DNA of 64,000 nt from Lewinellaceae bacterium SD302 (GCA_002591745.1 PDLQ01000012.1:1-64000); one strand, 5' to 3'. Shown: positions 45,875 through 55,494, numbered from the stretch's first letter. Notes: generated by a model from the letters alone, not told the origin. A program made the numbers and translations.

Positions 45875-46945
45875 TTATACAACAGTTCCTCCGCAACTAC
45901 TACCGGCACCGGCCGTGCAGCCGTAACAGTGTTGGTTGAGCAGGATGTTACGATCGTTCAGGCTCTCCCCTTTCCATTCGCTCAGGTGCTGGATCGGGTG
46001 AGCGATCTTCAGATCCAGCATCTGGTTGAAGTCACAGTCGTAGAGATAACCGTCCCAACTTACCGAGATGGTATTGCGGCACATTAAGCCTTCTACCGTA
46101 GCGGGATTAAAGGCATTGACCAGCTTTTCCATATACTCCACGTAATTCTCACTTTCCAGTAGATAATCCAGGAAACGGGCTACTGGCAGGTTGGTAATGG
46201 CAAATAGGCTGTTGAAAACGATGTCATATTTACGGTCCAGTTGCCGCTTAAACTCCCGTTCCAGGGTCATCTGATCGCCGGGCAGAAAAGCACCGTTGGG
46301 GTTATATACCAAGTCCAGGAGCAGGCCACTACCCTCCTTACCGTACCCAACTTCATTCAACAACTGCAACGCTTTAATTGAATCCTCAAATACCCCGTCA
46401 CCTCGTTGGCTATCCGTCCGCGACTTGCTGAAATACGGCAAGCTGGAGATCACGTGCACTTTATTTGCAGCCAGAAATTCAGGCAAATCACGGTACTTCG
46501 GATTGGCCATGATGATCGTCAGATTACAGCGGTCGATCACCTGCTTACCCAGTTTTGTGCATTCTTCCACAAACCAGCGAAAATGAGCGTTCATCTCCGG
46601 TGCGCCTCCGGTGATGTCCACCGTTTTAATACTCGGCGTAGCGGCAATCACGGCCAGGCACTGCTCCAGGGTCGCCCGATCCATATTTTCTTCTTTCCGG
46701 TCCGGCCCGGCATCCACGTGACAATGAGCGCAAGTCTGGTTACAAAGCTTACCGATGTTCAACTGGAAGATTTCGATCTCCGTCGGTCTGAAGGGGCGAT
46801 GCCCCATTGTCGCCAGCTTCCCGGCAAAGGGTTGAAAATTTGCGTCGGCAACGTCTTTACCACTCAAGACATCCAGCTGTACGTAAGAGCTGGCGAGGTC
46901 TTTGCCCCGGGCTTTGAGGGATTTCGTTTTTTGTTTGATGGCCAT
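45875..46945 (-). CDS. arsS: arsenosugar biosynthesis radical SAM protein ArsS
   Basis: 356 residues from ATG 46945; the frame extends to 47002, but the extra codons come from the palindrome upstream. Radical SAM cluster CNQTCAHC (C68, C72, C75), then DITGGAPEMNAHFR and a C-terminal Cys-rich tail NQHCYGCTAGAGSSCGG. In some organisms the last position of that tail is selenocysteine; here it is TGC cysteine. ArsS uses SAM to attach a 5'-deoxyadenosyl group to dimethylarsenite, the key step to arsenosugars. arsM, which supplies the methylated arsenic, is not in this window. Confidence 0.9.
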   Translation of the reverse strand: MAIKQKTKSLKARGKDLASSYVQLDVLSGKDVADANFQPFAGKLATMGHRPFRPTEIEIFQLNIGKLCNQTCAHCHVDAGPDRKEENMDRATLEQCLAVIAATPSIKTVDITGGAPEMNAHFRWFVEECTKLGKQVIDRCNLTIIMANPKYRDLPEFLAANKVHVISSLPYFSKSRTDSQRGDGVFEDSIKALQLLNEVGYGKEGSGLLLDLVYNPNGAFLPGDQMTLEREFKRQLDRKYDIVFNSLFAITNLPVARFLDYLLESENYVEYMEKLVNAFNPATVEGLMCRNTISVSWDGYLYDCDFNQMLDLKIAHPIQHLSEWKGESLNDRNILLNQHCYGCTAGAGSSCGGTVV

Positions 46946-47028
46946 GATTAATGATTGATTGGTTAAATGATTTAATGATAAAATGCCCATTAGATCATTC
47001 AATCATTGATTTGTTAAATCACTCTTGT
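46946..47028. repeat. word-repeat palindrome upstream of arsS
   Basis: The left half repeats TTAATGATTGATTGGTTAAA-type words; the right half carries the complements (TTCAATCATTGATTTGTTAA). It fills the whole 83-base gap between arsS and the phosphoesterase-AhpD gene. Confidence 0.7.
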
Positions 47029-48288
47029 TTACATAGTTAGCTTTTCGATCTGACGCTTCATTTGCAAGCTGTAGATCAGGGTGGTTCCGGCTTTGATGGC
47101 CGCAGCAACGTGTACGGCTTCCATCATCTGTTCTTCGTCGGCACCACTTTCCAAACTTCCGGTGGTATAGGCATCAATGCAGTATGGGCATTGGATTGCG
47201 TGGCTGACCGCCAATGCAATGAGCGATTTTTCCCGTTGGGTCAGTGCAGAATCTCCGTGGGTCACGTTTTCGTACCAATCGAAGAACTGCCTGCCCATTT
47301 CTTCCTGATACTCACTGATTTGCCCAAATTTCTTAAGGTCTTTCGGGTCGTAATATTTGTTGTCCATTTTTCTTTTTTGGGCTAACAAAGTAGCCGTGTT
47401 TTCTGATACCCCGGAGTAGGTTTCTTGGGGACGAACGTTAAAGCCTTTAGTCCCGTCGATCATTTCCGGTGTGAGTGGTTGACCTTCTCTGCCAGCTTCT
47501 GCGGCTGGCATGATCTCAGTATTATCCCACAGTCCGTTTTGCAGGGTTAGGGCGTACGATTTTGGTAAAGGCTTTTCCAGCATCACTGCCCGAGCCGCCT
47601 GATGATCGTATTCCAATCGATGAAATTCGTAAGAGAGTTGGTTCTTTTGATCATCCAGCAACAGGTACCAGACGCTGTTCGTTCCGTCGTTGGCCGGCAT
47701 CCCGATGACTCCGGCGTTAAGCCAGGTCTTGTCGTCTTTACAATCAGCAAATGGCAAGCCGCAATGACCGGCTAAGATCAGATTTGAGCCACTCGCCTCG
47801 AAGGATGATTCTTTCTTTGCCCACTCCGTGGATTGCCAAACGAACTCTGCGGTTTCAGCATAGCTACCATGGATTACTATTCCTGTTTTGCCAGCGTACT
47901 CGAATTGGAGTTTGGCCGGTAAATCTGCGATGTAGGCCCTGGCGACTTCCCTGGTATTGTCTCTGGCGTAAGGATACCACATGCGGGCAAAGATGTCGCA
48001 GCGGCTATCATCGCCGAAGCCACAACCGCAATCGTCTAAACCGTCGCGGATGTTCTCTTCTACGTTACCGGTGATCGCGTGAATACCCCATTGCTGAATA
48101 AACTCCAGGCACTCGTTTGGAAAGGCACAATAGCCGGCAATATCCCCGGTACAGATAGTATTCTCCGCGGGGATAGCCAGCTTTTGAGCCACGCCATACA
48201 TCGCCTCCAATGCGTGCAGGTTAGAGTAGACCCCACCGAATACCAGGACCTTGCCTTCCAGCTGGCCGATGTCGTTTATCTTATTCAT
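47029..48288 (-). CDS. phosphoesterase fused to arsenosugar-associated AhpD-like protein
   Basis: 419 residues from ATG 48288. Residues about 10-245 are a calcineurin-like phosphoesterase domain: FGGVYSNLHALEA, CTGDIAGYCAFPNE, ITGNVEENI, VIHGSY, LAGHCGLPF. The first metal motif, normally SDxHxN, is GGVYSN, so at least one metal site looks degraded. Residues about 308-419 are the AhpD-like domain seen beside arsS elsewhere, with CxxC in IQCPYCIDAYT. One unbroken frame joins them through a ~60-residue linker, but an internal ATG (47367) starts exactly at the second domain and is preceded by a GCTACTTTG motif. The start overlaps the symporter stop by 8 bases. Confidence 0.82.
   Translation of the reverse strand: MNKINDIGQLEGKVLVFGGVYSNLHALEAMYGVAQKLAIPAENTICTGDIAGYCAFPNECLEFIQQWGIHAITGNVEENIRDGLDDCGCGFGDDSRCDIFARMWYPYARDNTREVARAYIADLPAKLQFEYAGKTGIVIHGSYAETAEFVWQSTEWAKKESSFEASGSNLILAGHCGLPFADCKDDKTWLNAGVIGMPANDGTNSVWYLLLDDQKNQLSYEFHRLEYDHQAARAVMLEKPLPKSYALTLQNGLWDNTEIMPAAEAGREGQPLTPEMIDGTKGFNVRPQETYSGVSENTATLLAQKRKMDNKYYDPKDLKKFGQISEYQEEMGRQFFDWYENVTHGDSALTQREKSLIALAVSHAIQCPYCIDAYTTGSLESGADEEQMMEAVHVAAAIKAGTTLIYSLQMKRQIEKLTM
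47386..47394 (-). repeat. GCTACTTTG motif, copy 13
   Basis: Minus strand GCTACTTTGTTAGCCCAAAA, in the linker of the phosphoesterase-AhpD fusion, ending about 8 bases before the internal ATG 47367 of the AhpD-like domain. Identical over 20 bases to copy 10. Confidence 0.8.
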
Positions 48289-49822
48289 GTTCGGGCTGTT
48301 TACGCACCGCCAGGGGCAGCAAGTAGGCAAGGTAACACGCCAGGGTACCGTAAAGGTTGATACTCAAAAGGTCCGCGTATTTACCGTTCGTGAAGTTCCA
48401 GTGTTCCGGCCACCAGCCGTTGATCAGGCAGATGCCCAGCAGTAAGCCAATAGCCACCGAAGCGTAGAAGGAAATTACCGGTGGTTTCAACCACCAAAGT
48501 GTAAAGACCGGCGCCAGGCCAATGACCATTGTACCGGAAACGGTAGTAGCACTGAGAATTTCTGCTCCCAGAAAGATGGGTAGCGAGCCGAGTACGGTTA
48601 CTATGACCATCGCTAAACGTCCTAAACTGACCGATCCGCGATCGTCATCTACTTCGCCAATGTTATCAAGAACAGAATTATCCGGGGGTGAAACAGATTG
48701 GAATACACCGCTCTCCGAGCGGCTAGTGAGCTTTGGTTCTAGCCGCTCAGCGAGCGGCGTACGCCGGTTGAAGAGTGGCATATCCACCACTACCAGCTTA
48801 CTAAAGGAAGCAAAAGTGGAATCCAGAGTAGATGCAGCAGAAGTGACCATTATAAAATTCATGACCAGCATAATTACGGGGCCAAGCAGCTTAGCCACTT
48901 CTACCGGTGCCTGGCCCGTTACGCCCCGGTACTGCCCATAAACACCTACGAAACTGAACAGTATAATGGATGCTGCACCGATGGGAGCTGCCCAGAGATA
49001 ACTCTTGAGCGTCGTTTTCGGAGAAGAGATGAAGCCCCGGTCAGTCAGTACCGGATCGTGAAAGGGATAACTGAGGCTCTGGATGAGTGCTGCAAATAAT
49101 AGGTTGCCGCCCATCGCCATCGTCCAGGAACCCGAAACGACATGGTGACCAAAACCGGCATTGCTACCCCGTCCGTCTGACAGACAGGCCGGGCAGGTTT
49201 GATAGTCCAACTCATTTGCCCCCGTAACTGAAAGAATTGCGCCCAGGATAACCACCAGCAGAACCCCGAATAGCACCATCTGAATGACGTCCGAAAGCAA
49301 ACTGCTGCTCATGCCGCCTTTCAGGCTATAGGCCAGTGTCAGCAAAGTGAATATGACGATGGACCAGATATATCCGCTACTTCCTTCCGGTCCGAAATAA
49401 GAACCGATGACCATGGTATTGGACCAGACTTCGTTAAAGAGCCGGAAAGCAATCAGCAAGGAAAAAAGTAATAAAGCTCCTCTGCCAAATCGACTGCTTA
49501 AAAACTCATGGATGCTATTGAAACCGCCCCGTGTTCTGATTCGATAGAGCACGATACCCGCCACCACGAATGAAGCGTAATAAGCCGCATATGCTACCCC
49601 ACCCGCCAGACCGAAGGCAAGTCCCAGGTTGGCGGCGTTGGTAATGCTCTTGGCAAATAACCAGGAGATGACCAGGCTACTCGTCAATACCCAGACATTC
49701 GGCATCCGATCCGCCTTCCGGCCGGCGAAAAAGGCCTCCGTCGTTTTGGCCAATGGCGTCACGGCCAGCAACGCGACGCTGCTGAGAATGATGAGAAGCC
49801 ATTGGATGAGGTAGGTGGTCAT
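48281..49822 (-). CDS. sodium:solute symporter (SLC5-type)
   Basis: 513 residues, about 13 membrane helices. SSS-family features: LAKTTEAFFAGRKADRMPNVWV at the start, LAYSLKGGMSSSLLSDVIQMVLFG, and SAASTLDSTFASFSKLVVVD, which carries the sodium-binding Ser/Thr. The substrate cannot be read. Odd: the cytoplasmic loop after LFNRR is long and partly encoded by a 50-bp palindrome (48708-48757). It is translationally coupled to the phosphoesterase-AhpD gene (8-base overlap), so it likely moves a substrate or product of that pathway. Confidence 0.85.
   Translation of the reverse strand: MTTYLIQWLLIILSSVALLAVTPLAKTTEAFFAGRKADRMPNVWVLTSSLVISWLFAKSITNAANLGLAFGLAGGVAYAAYYASFVVAGIVLYRIRTRGGFNSIHEFLSSRFGRGALLLFSLLIAFRLFNEVWSNTMVIGSYFGPEGSSGYIWSIVIFTLLTLAYSLKGGMSSSLLSDVIQMVLFGVLLVVILGAILSVTGANELDYQTCPACLSDGRGSNAGFGHHVVSGSWTMAMGGNLLFAALIQSLSYPFHDPVLTDRGFISSPKTTLKSYLWAAPIGAASIILFSFVGVYGQYRGVTGQAPVEVAKLLGPVIMLVMNFIMVTSAASTLDSTFASFSKLVVVDMPLFNRRTPLAERLEPKLTSRSESGVFQSVSPPDNSVLDNIGEVDDDRGSVSLGRLAMVIVTVLGSLPIFLGAEILSATTVSGTMVIGLAPVFTLWWLKPPVISFYASVAIGLLLGICLINGWWPEHWNFTNGKYADLLSINLYGTLACYLAYLLPLAVRKQPEHE
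48708..48757. repeat. palindrome inside the symporter coding sequence
   Basis: CCGCTCTCCGAGCGGCTAG (48708-48726) pairs with CTAGCCGCTCAGCGAGCGG (48739-48757) at 17 of 19 positions. It is in frame and encodes part of a hydrophilic cytoplasmic loop. Confidence 0.8.
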
Positions 49823-49912
49823 ATTAAATTAGCACGTTTGTCTGATTGTAAAGGCGGAATGTGATGGGATTATTCTGGAGCAGCTAATTGCTCACCAACC
49901 ACTCCTTCCAGA

Positions 49913-51343
49913 CTAATCCACGTCCCACCAAACCCCGGTATTCACTGAATTTCCTTCGGTGGCCTGGGCGGCAGATGCGTAATTTTCGAGATTTAGAGCC
50001 TGCTCATCAGCCGGGTAGGGCATCCGGACGGGGTAAAGACCATCATTAAGGCTGGCGGCGACAGGGCGTAGATTTGGAAAGCCGGTACGCCGCCACTCCG
50101 TCCAGCCTTCATAGACGTTACTCATGTTGGCGATCCACTTCTGAGTGATTATCTGCTCAATGGCATTGTTTGCGTCGTAGGCAGCGGGGCCAGCAAGCAG
50201 GTAGTCTTCGTTTAATGGCGTATTCCAATACTCGAAGGCAAGGCGAACCCCCTGCTCATAATGAGCCTCTGCCGAGTTATCGGTCAAGAGGTTACGTGCG
50301 ACCAATTCTGCGAGGACGAAATGGGTTTCCCAGGCGGTCAGATAGTTAAAATCGAGTTCGCCGGTGTTTTCCCGCCAGATCATACCCGGTCGGGCGAAGC
50401 TATCGGGCACAATGGCCGATGCTGCATCGATACCGTTAGCGACACCGGTAAAACTCTCCGTGATGGCAGCCGGACGATAGAGCACCTCTACCCTCAGATC
50501 ATTGAGTTCAGTGAAAATAGCTTCCGCCGTTTCAGACATTAGAAAGACGTTGAAAATACCTACCCGGGTATTGGCCAGCGGGTAATTATTAGGCTGTCCG
50601 TCAGTGAAGCGAAAAACAGCATTATCCTCATTAGTCTCTAATAACGGACCCTCAGCGATAACTGCCTGCGCAAGATCGCTGACGTCAATGCGGCCACTGA
50701 TGCGCAACAAGGCTTTCAATTCCAGGCTCCGGCTGAACTTTAACCACTGATCCAGGTCACCGGCGTAAAGAATATCTCCGTTTAACGGCAGTACCCCCTC
50801 GTAACTTTCAATGGCCCGGCGGCCAGCACTCAGGTTGGCCAGGATACCGTTCTCGCCCAGGTAAATGTCTTCCTGACTATCGTAAGACGGATTGACAATG
50901 CCTTCACGGCCCCTTACGGCTTCCGAGTAAGGAACATCGCCGAAAAGGTCAGTCAAATTCATCGCCAGATAGGCTTTCAGGATCAGGGCCGGCCCCTCGT
51001 AGACGGCTGCGGTCGGGTCCTCCCGGCTGATGGTCAGAATCGTTTCATTATCGCGCAAATGCTGATAGAAAATATCCCAGGGATTGCCTCCTTCCTGGGG
51101 GCTGTTGAGCGCGTGTCGGTCAAAAAGATTGAAATCGATCATCGCCAAGTGCTGGCTCAGCAAATTGCCGGCCACAAAACTTTCGTAGCCCATGTCATCA
51201 CCGTAGCCGTAGAGTACCTGCCGTAGCAGTAGCTCGGGCTGTACCTCGGTAGGGGCGTTTTCGTTGGTATTGATCTCCTGAAAATCTTCGGTACAGCCAG
51301 TAAAGGCCAGGGCGAAGAGCAGGACGTATATTATATGTTTCAC
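49913..51343 (-). CDS. SusD/RagB-family outer-membrane lipoprotein
   Basis: 476 residues. Lipobox FTGC (C17), then a SusD-like tetratricopeptide-type helical fold: ENAPTEVQPELLLRQVLYGYG, LILKAYLAMNLTDLFGDVPYSEA, LYAGDLDQWLKFSRSLELKALLRISG, and YEGWTEWRRTGFPNLRP near the C-terminus. SusD proteins cap the SusC barrel and bind the incoming ligand. Pairs with the SusC gene 82 bases upstream. No glycosidase gene accompanies the pair, so a polysaccharide target is not indicated. Confidence 0.93.
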   Translation of the reverse strand: MKHIIYVLLFALAFTGCTEDFQEINTNENAPTEVQPELLLRQVLYGYGDDMGYESFVAGNLLSQHLAMIDFNLFDRHALNSPQEGGNPWDIFYQHLRDNETILTISREDPTAAVYEGPALILKAYLAMNLTDLFGDVPYSEAVRGREGIVNPSYDSQEDIYLGENGILANLSAGRRAIESYEGVLPLNGDILYAGDLDQWLKFSRSLELKALLRISGRIDVSDLAQAVIAEGPLLETNEDNAVFRFTDGQPNNYPLANTRVGIFNVFLMSETAEAIFTELNDLRVEVLYRPAAITESFTGVANGIDAASAIVPDSFARPGMIWRENTGELDFNYLTAWETHFVLAELVARNLLTDNSAEAHYEQGVRLAFEYWNTPLNEDYLLAGPAAYDANNAIEQIITQKWIANMSNVYEGWTEWRRTGFPNLRPVAASLNDGLYPVRMPYPADEQALNLENYASAAQATEGNSVNTGVWWDVD

Positions 51344-51425
51344 TGTTTATTCTTTTGATGGTAGCTAGACGACTGATTCAAGCAGGTTGACCCTACGTTG
51401 TCTAGCGTCTTTTATCTGGTGTCTC

Positions 51426-54400
51426 CTAGAATTCCAGATTCAAATTCACTCCAAAGCTCCTGGCGCTCGGGTAGGTCATGTCTTCCACTCCACCCAGCAG
51501 GTTTTGGCCCTGAATGGCAAATTGCTCCGGGTCGAAGTGAGGTATTTCCGACCAGGCGTGCAGGTTGCGACCGATGAGAGAAATGGTGATCCCTTCCAGA
51601 CTCCGTAAAAAACTGTCCTCCAGCTGCCTGGCGCCTAAGCGGTAGCTGATGGACACTTCACGTAGTTTGAGGTAACTGGCGTCGTAAACGTTGTTCTCTT
51701 CGTGGTTGCGGTTATAGAAGGAGCGGTAAAAGCTCTCCGCTGAGATAGCCGTGTTGTTTGTCTCGAAGACTGGATTTTCTTCGGTACCTATGTTCACGAC
51801 ACCGTCGATGACAATTCCTTCCTCAGGGCGGTCTTCCGTTTCGACGATCTGACCGGCCACACCCGCCAGACTAAGGGTTCTGGACACCAGTTCACCGCCC
51901 TGACGCCAATCCAGCAAGAAGTTGGCACTGAAGTTCCCGAAGCTGAATCGGTTGGCGAAACCAAGCATGAAATCAGGGTTGGCATTGCCTAGTTTCTTCA
52001 GGGTATTGTCGGCAATAAGGTTACCAGCTTCGGTTAGAATGAATTGACCATCGTCGTTTCGGAGATAGCCAGTCCCCCAGAGATCACCGAGCTGCCCGCC
52101 TTCCTCGGCAATGAAGAATACGGTTTGGTTGACGCTGTTGTAAACCCTGCTGTAGCCGACCGTGAAGCGTTCCGTTCCTTCCGGCAGTTCTTCTACGGTA
52201 GCGCGATTAGTACTGAAGTTGAAACGGGCATCCCAGCGAAATTTCTCATTGTAGATCGGGGTTAGCCCGAGGATGGCTTCGAAGCCGCGGGTTCTTACCG
52301 TTCCACCATTAACGATCCTTTGGCGGTAGCCACTGGAAAGCGGAGTGGGGAGGGATAGAATCTGGTTTTCAGTATTCTGGTCATAGTAAGTGAGGTCCAG
52401 AGCGATACGATCATCGGCGAAGCGAATATCCGCTCCGATCTCGCGACTGAAGGTTTGCTCGGGCAGCAAATCGGGCTGAGCCAGTACGGCTTGCTCACTG
52501 AATGTCGGTTGACCACCAAAGGGTGTCTGGGCAACAAAGGTGGAGGACGTGCGGTAAGGATCGGTATCGTTACCCACTTCGGCCAGACTGGCACGTAGTT
52601 GCAGGAAGCTGATTGCCCTGGGCAACTGGAAAGCCCGGCTGGCGACGAAACTTAGTGCGGCGGAGGGATAAGCAAAGCCCTCTACCTCATCCCGGCCAGG
52701 TGTTGCCAGTGCGCTGGAATAATCAGCCCGGGCACCAACATCCAGGAACATCCATTCCTTATAGTTGAACTTTGTCAGCAGGTAAACGCTATTGATTTGC
52801 TTTTCAGCAGTACGATCAAAGATCTCAACCGGGCTGGCTGCATTACTCAGCCGGAAGATGCCGGGCTGAGCCAGTGTCAATGCCTGGCTTTGGGTATTGG
52901 TGGCCCGCTGACGCATCACATTCCCCCCCAATAGGAAGTTCACTTTAAAATTACCGATGGTTTCCCGGTAATCCAGCAGAAAGTCGGTGTTGATCTCGCG
53001 AAAGCCGACCTGTTGCTCAGCGTAGGCACCCTGAGCGAATCGGTTAGTACTGAAGTTACGCAGATAGCGCCGATCCTCGTCACTGTAATCCATTCCCCCA
53101 CGAATCGTCAATCTTAGCTGTTCCGTAAATTCATAGCTAGCACTCAGGAAACCGAAAAGCCGGTTGCGATCAAAACTGTTCCGGTTTTCCAACAACGTGA
53201 AATAAGGGTTATCGAAGAAGGTGTAATTGTAGCTGAATTGCTGCAGGCCTTCCAGACCAGGTTGCCAGTAATCCTCCAGCACTTCCAAATCCGTTTGTCG
53301 TCCCAGCCAGGCGGTGAGGTCATAGTTGATGTTCTCGGAACCATAACCGGCCGCGGGACGGTTGTCGCTGTTGGCGTTCACGTAAGTAAGACCAGTCTGG
53401 ATACTGATTTTTTCCGTTGGATTAATGCCCAGTCGCAGGTTCACGGTCTTACGCTCAAGGTTGACACCAGGGATGTAGCTATCGGAGCGTAAGTCGGTCA
53501 GGGACAGCCGTAGATCAGCCATTTCACTGCCGGCGGAAAAGGCCAGGTTGTTTATAGCGGTCCGGCCGGTTTCGTAAAAGTTCCGGACATTATCTGGCCG
53601 ACTCACGAAAGGCGTAGCAGGAATGTCCTGGCCACCGTGAACGGCAACGTCACCGCCCCGCACTACCCTACCGTCAGGTAAAGTAACCGGGCTATCGAAT
53701 TGGGGAATGTTTATTCCGGCATCCAGGCGTGGGCCGTAGCTATAGGTGATGTTGTCGCTAATACCGGCGCCTAAACCATCGACGAATTCAAACTCGCCAC
53801 CCTGTCCCTGGCCAAAGGTATTTTGATATTCAGGTAATTGAAACGGACGGTCCATCGTCAGAGAGGAATTGAAGCTGACGCCCAATGGTCGTTTGCCTCG
53901 TCCCGTTTTTGTAGTGATCAGTATGACACCGTTGGCTGCGCGGGTACCGTACAAAGCGGCGGCGCTGGGACCTTTCAATACAGTTACCTCTTTTACATCA
54001 TAAGGATTGACTTCCATCGCCCCATTTCCGAAATCGATTTCCTGGAAACCGGCGGCCGCTTCGTTCGTCTCGTTAATGATGGTGTTATTATTGATCGGAA
54101 TACCATCTACTACGAAAAGCGGATTGTTATTGGTGAAGCTGCTTTCTCCTCTGATTACGATGCGGCTGGTAGAACCTACCCCGGTTGCCCCGGCCGTGAC
54201 ACTCACTCCGGCGAATTGCCCGGCCAGATTATCAATGAAGTTGGTGGATTGTACGTCCGTCAGTTCTTCGTTATCGATGCTCTGAACGGCGTAACCCAGC
54301 TCTCGATTGGAGCGTTCCAGACCGAGTGCGGTAACCACCACTTCATCCAGCGTCGCGTCGCGTTGGAGCACTGCTACATTAGCTGGCGCTGATCGTCCTT

Positions 54401-54683
54401 CGTCCTCGGAGTTGTTAGTCAAAAAATACCTAGGGTCGAGCTTAAGGGTTTCGAAACCGACGTAGGAAAAGAGAATTTCGCTGACCGATTCTGGGAAACT
54501 GAAGGTGAACCGCCCCTCAAAATCAGATATGGTTTGTACGGCATTGTCATCCGTATAAATTTGGACACCGACCAAGGGGGAGCCATCTTCATCGACGACC
54601 TGACCGCTCACGGTCTGCTGAGCCGCCAGCGCGAAGGAGAGTGCCAGGCCGCACAATGCCAGCCAGTAGCGTAAGGAATACAT
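51426..54683 (-). CDS. SusC/RagA-family TonB-linked outer-membrane transporter
   Basis: 1085 residues. Signal peptide to about residue 21, a carboxypeptidase-D regulatory-like domain (about 24-100, VSGQVVDEDGSPLVGVQIYT), a plug domain (about 112-235: LDEVVVTALGLERSNRELGYAVQ, SRIVIRGESSFTNNNPLFVVDGIPI, LKGPSAAALYGTRAANGVILITTK), and a 22-strand barrel ending SFGVNLNLEF. It imports ligands using TonB energy; the TonB-like protein at 1848 may or may not be its partner. It lies between the DUF2064 transferase and SusD in the same-strand arsS block. Confidence 0.95.
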   Translation of the reverse strand: MYSLRYWLALCGLALSFALAAQQTVSGQVVDEDGSPLVGVQIYTDDNAVQTISDFEGRFTFSFPESVSEILFSYVGFETLKLDPRYFLTNNSEDEGRSAPANVAVLQRDATLDEVVVTALGLERSNRELGYAVQSIDNEELTDVQSTNFIDNLAGQFAGVSVTAGATGVGSTSRIVIRGESSFTNNNPLFVVDGIPINNNTIINETNEAAAGFQEIDFGNGAMEVNPYDVKEVTVLKGPSAAALYGTRAANGVILITTKTGRGKRPLGVSFNSSLTMDRPFQLPEYQNTFGQGQGGEFEFVDGLGAGISDNITYSYGPRLDAGINIPQFDSPVTLPDGRVVRGGDVAVHGGQDIPATPFVSRPDNVRNFYETGRTAINNLAFSAGSEMADLRLSLTDLRSDSYIPGVNLERKTVNLRLGINPTEKISIQTGLTYVNANSDNRPAAGYGSENINYDLTAWLGRQTDLEVLEDYWQPGLEGLQQFSYNYTFFDNPYFTLLENRNSFDRNRLFGFLSASYEFTEQLRLTIRGGMDYSDEDRRYLRNFSTNRFAQGAYAEQQVGFREINTDFLLDYRETIGNFKVNFLLGGNVMRQRATNTQSQALTLAQPGIFRLSNAASPVEIFDRTAEKQINSVYLLTKFNYKEWMFLDVGARADYSSALATPGRDEVEGFAYPSAALSFVASRAFQLPRAISFLQLRASLAEVGNDTDPYRTSSTFVAQTPFGGQPTFSEQAVLAQPDLLPEQTFSREIGADIRFADDRIALDLTYYDQNTENQILSLPTPLSSGYRQRIVNGGTVRTRGFEAILGLTPIYNEKFRWDARFNFSTNRATVEELPEGTERFTVGYSRVYNSVNQTVFFIAEEGGQLGDLWGTGYLRNDDGQFILTEAGNLIADNTLKKLGNANPDFMLGFANRFSFGNFSANFLLDWRQGGELVSRTLSLAGVAGQIVETEDRPEEGIVIDGVVNIGTEENPVFETNNTAISAESFYRSFYNRNHEENNVYDASYLKLREVSISYRLGARQLEDSFLRSLEGITISLIGRNLHAWSEIPHFDPEQFAIQGQNLLGGVEDMTYPSARSFGVNLNLEF

Positions 54684-54756
54684 ATAAACAATTGATGGAG
54701 ATCACGCGACACACGCAGCGGATCACAGAATGAAATAAGATGGGTTGCGGATAAAA

Positions 54757-55494
54757 TCAGCCCAGAACGGGTGGTCCGCGGCGGCCGGTGGCCGATAAAT
54801 AACAACAATGGCTAATGGTAACGAGATACTGGACAACATCAATACTTACTCTCGCCAGCAGCAAGGAAACAGAAGATTTTCCAGCAAGTAGTCCAATCAA
54901 TCTACTTAAGTCACCGATTGAGTTAACATCACTTAATTCCCTGACAAATAGAAGATTATTACAATCATTCTGGTTTTCATGATTTGCCTGAAGGTCAGGA
55001 TACGCCAAAAGGGTTCGTGAGACAGAGGTTTTGGCCAACAGGCCAGCCAGATCCGTACAAAGTCGATCAGTTTGCCAGGGCAACTCTTCAAAAGCTGAGC
55101 CTAACTGATCGGCCCCCACCCCGATCAGGTAGGCACCTCCACGGCGATCGGGGCCAATGACGAATTTTCCCGCCTCCAGGCCTTTTTTTGCCCGCTGCAA
55201 GTCATTCAGGCGAAGTTGTGGTGCATCGTTACCGAGGATGATCAGTTTGGAATAGCCTTTCGCAACGATCTGAGCAGCGGCTTGGTTGATTCGCTCACCA
55301 AAGCTAGTACCTGATTGCTGCTCCTCGTCGATCTGAAAAACCGGGAGGCCGGTACGGGCCGCGAGTCGATGGGTCCGGCGAATCATCCGGTCCAGCAAAC
55401 GGGCATTACGATCAGCACTACCAGCAAGCTGCTTAGCCCGTGCCTCCGAACTGGCGGTACGGCTGAAAAGAAGTATGGCGGTTTTGCTGGTCAT
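54757..55494 (-). CDS. DUF2064 glycosyltransferase (rSAM/selenodomain-associated type)
   Basis: 245 residues from ATG 55494 (MTSKTAILLFSRTASSEARAK). GT-A-like fold: FGERINQAAAQIVAKGYSKLIILGNDAPQL holds the metal-binding Asp, GPDRRGGAYLIGVG the sugar-nucleotide loop. This matches the TIGR04282-type transferases named for their association with the ArsS radical SAM family, which supports a role in arsenosugar assembly. The last ~50 residues (LLAGKSSVSLLLARVSIDVV onward) are unlike the family and may be a frame extension past the natural end. Confidence 0.78.
   Translation of the reverse strand: MTSKTAILLFSRTASSEARAKQLAGSADRNARLLDRMIRRTHRLAARTGLPVFQIDEEQQSGTSFGERINQAAAQIVAKGYSKLIILGNDAPQLRLNDLQRAKKGLEAGKFVIGPDRRGGAYLIGVGADQLGSAFEELPWQTDRLCTDLAGLLAKTSVSRTLLAYPDLQANHENQNDCNNLLFVRELSDVNSIGDLSRLIGLLAGKSSVSLLLARVSIDVVQYLVTISHCCYLSATGRRGPPVLG

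Noticed and set aside
45875-45960. Selenocysteine in ArsS
   Set aside because: The position that is selenocysteine in some homologues is a TGC cysteine codon, and no in-frame TGA occurs there.
51426-54683. SusC/SusD pair as a polysaccharide utilisation locus
   Set aside because: No glycoside hydrolase, polysaccharide lyase or SusR/ECF-type regulator gene accompanies it.
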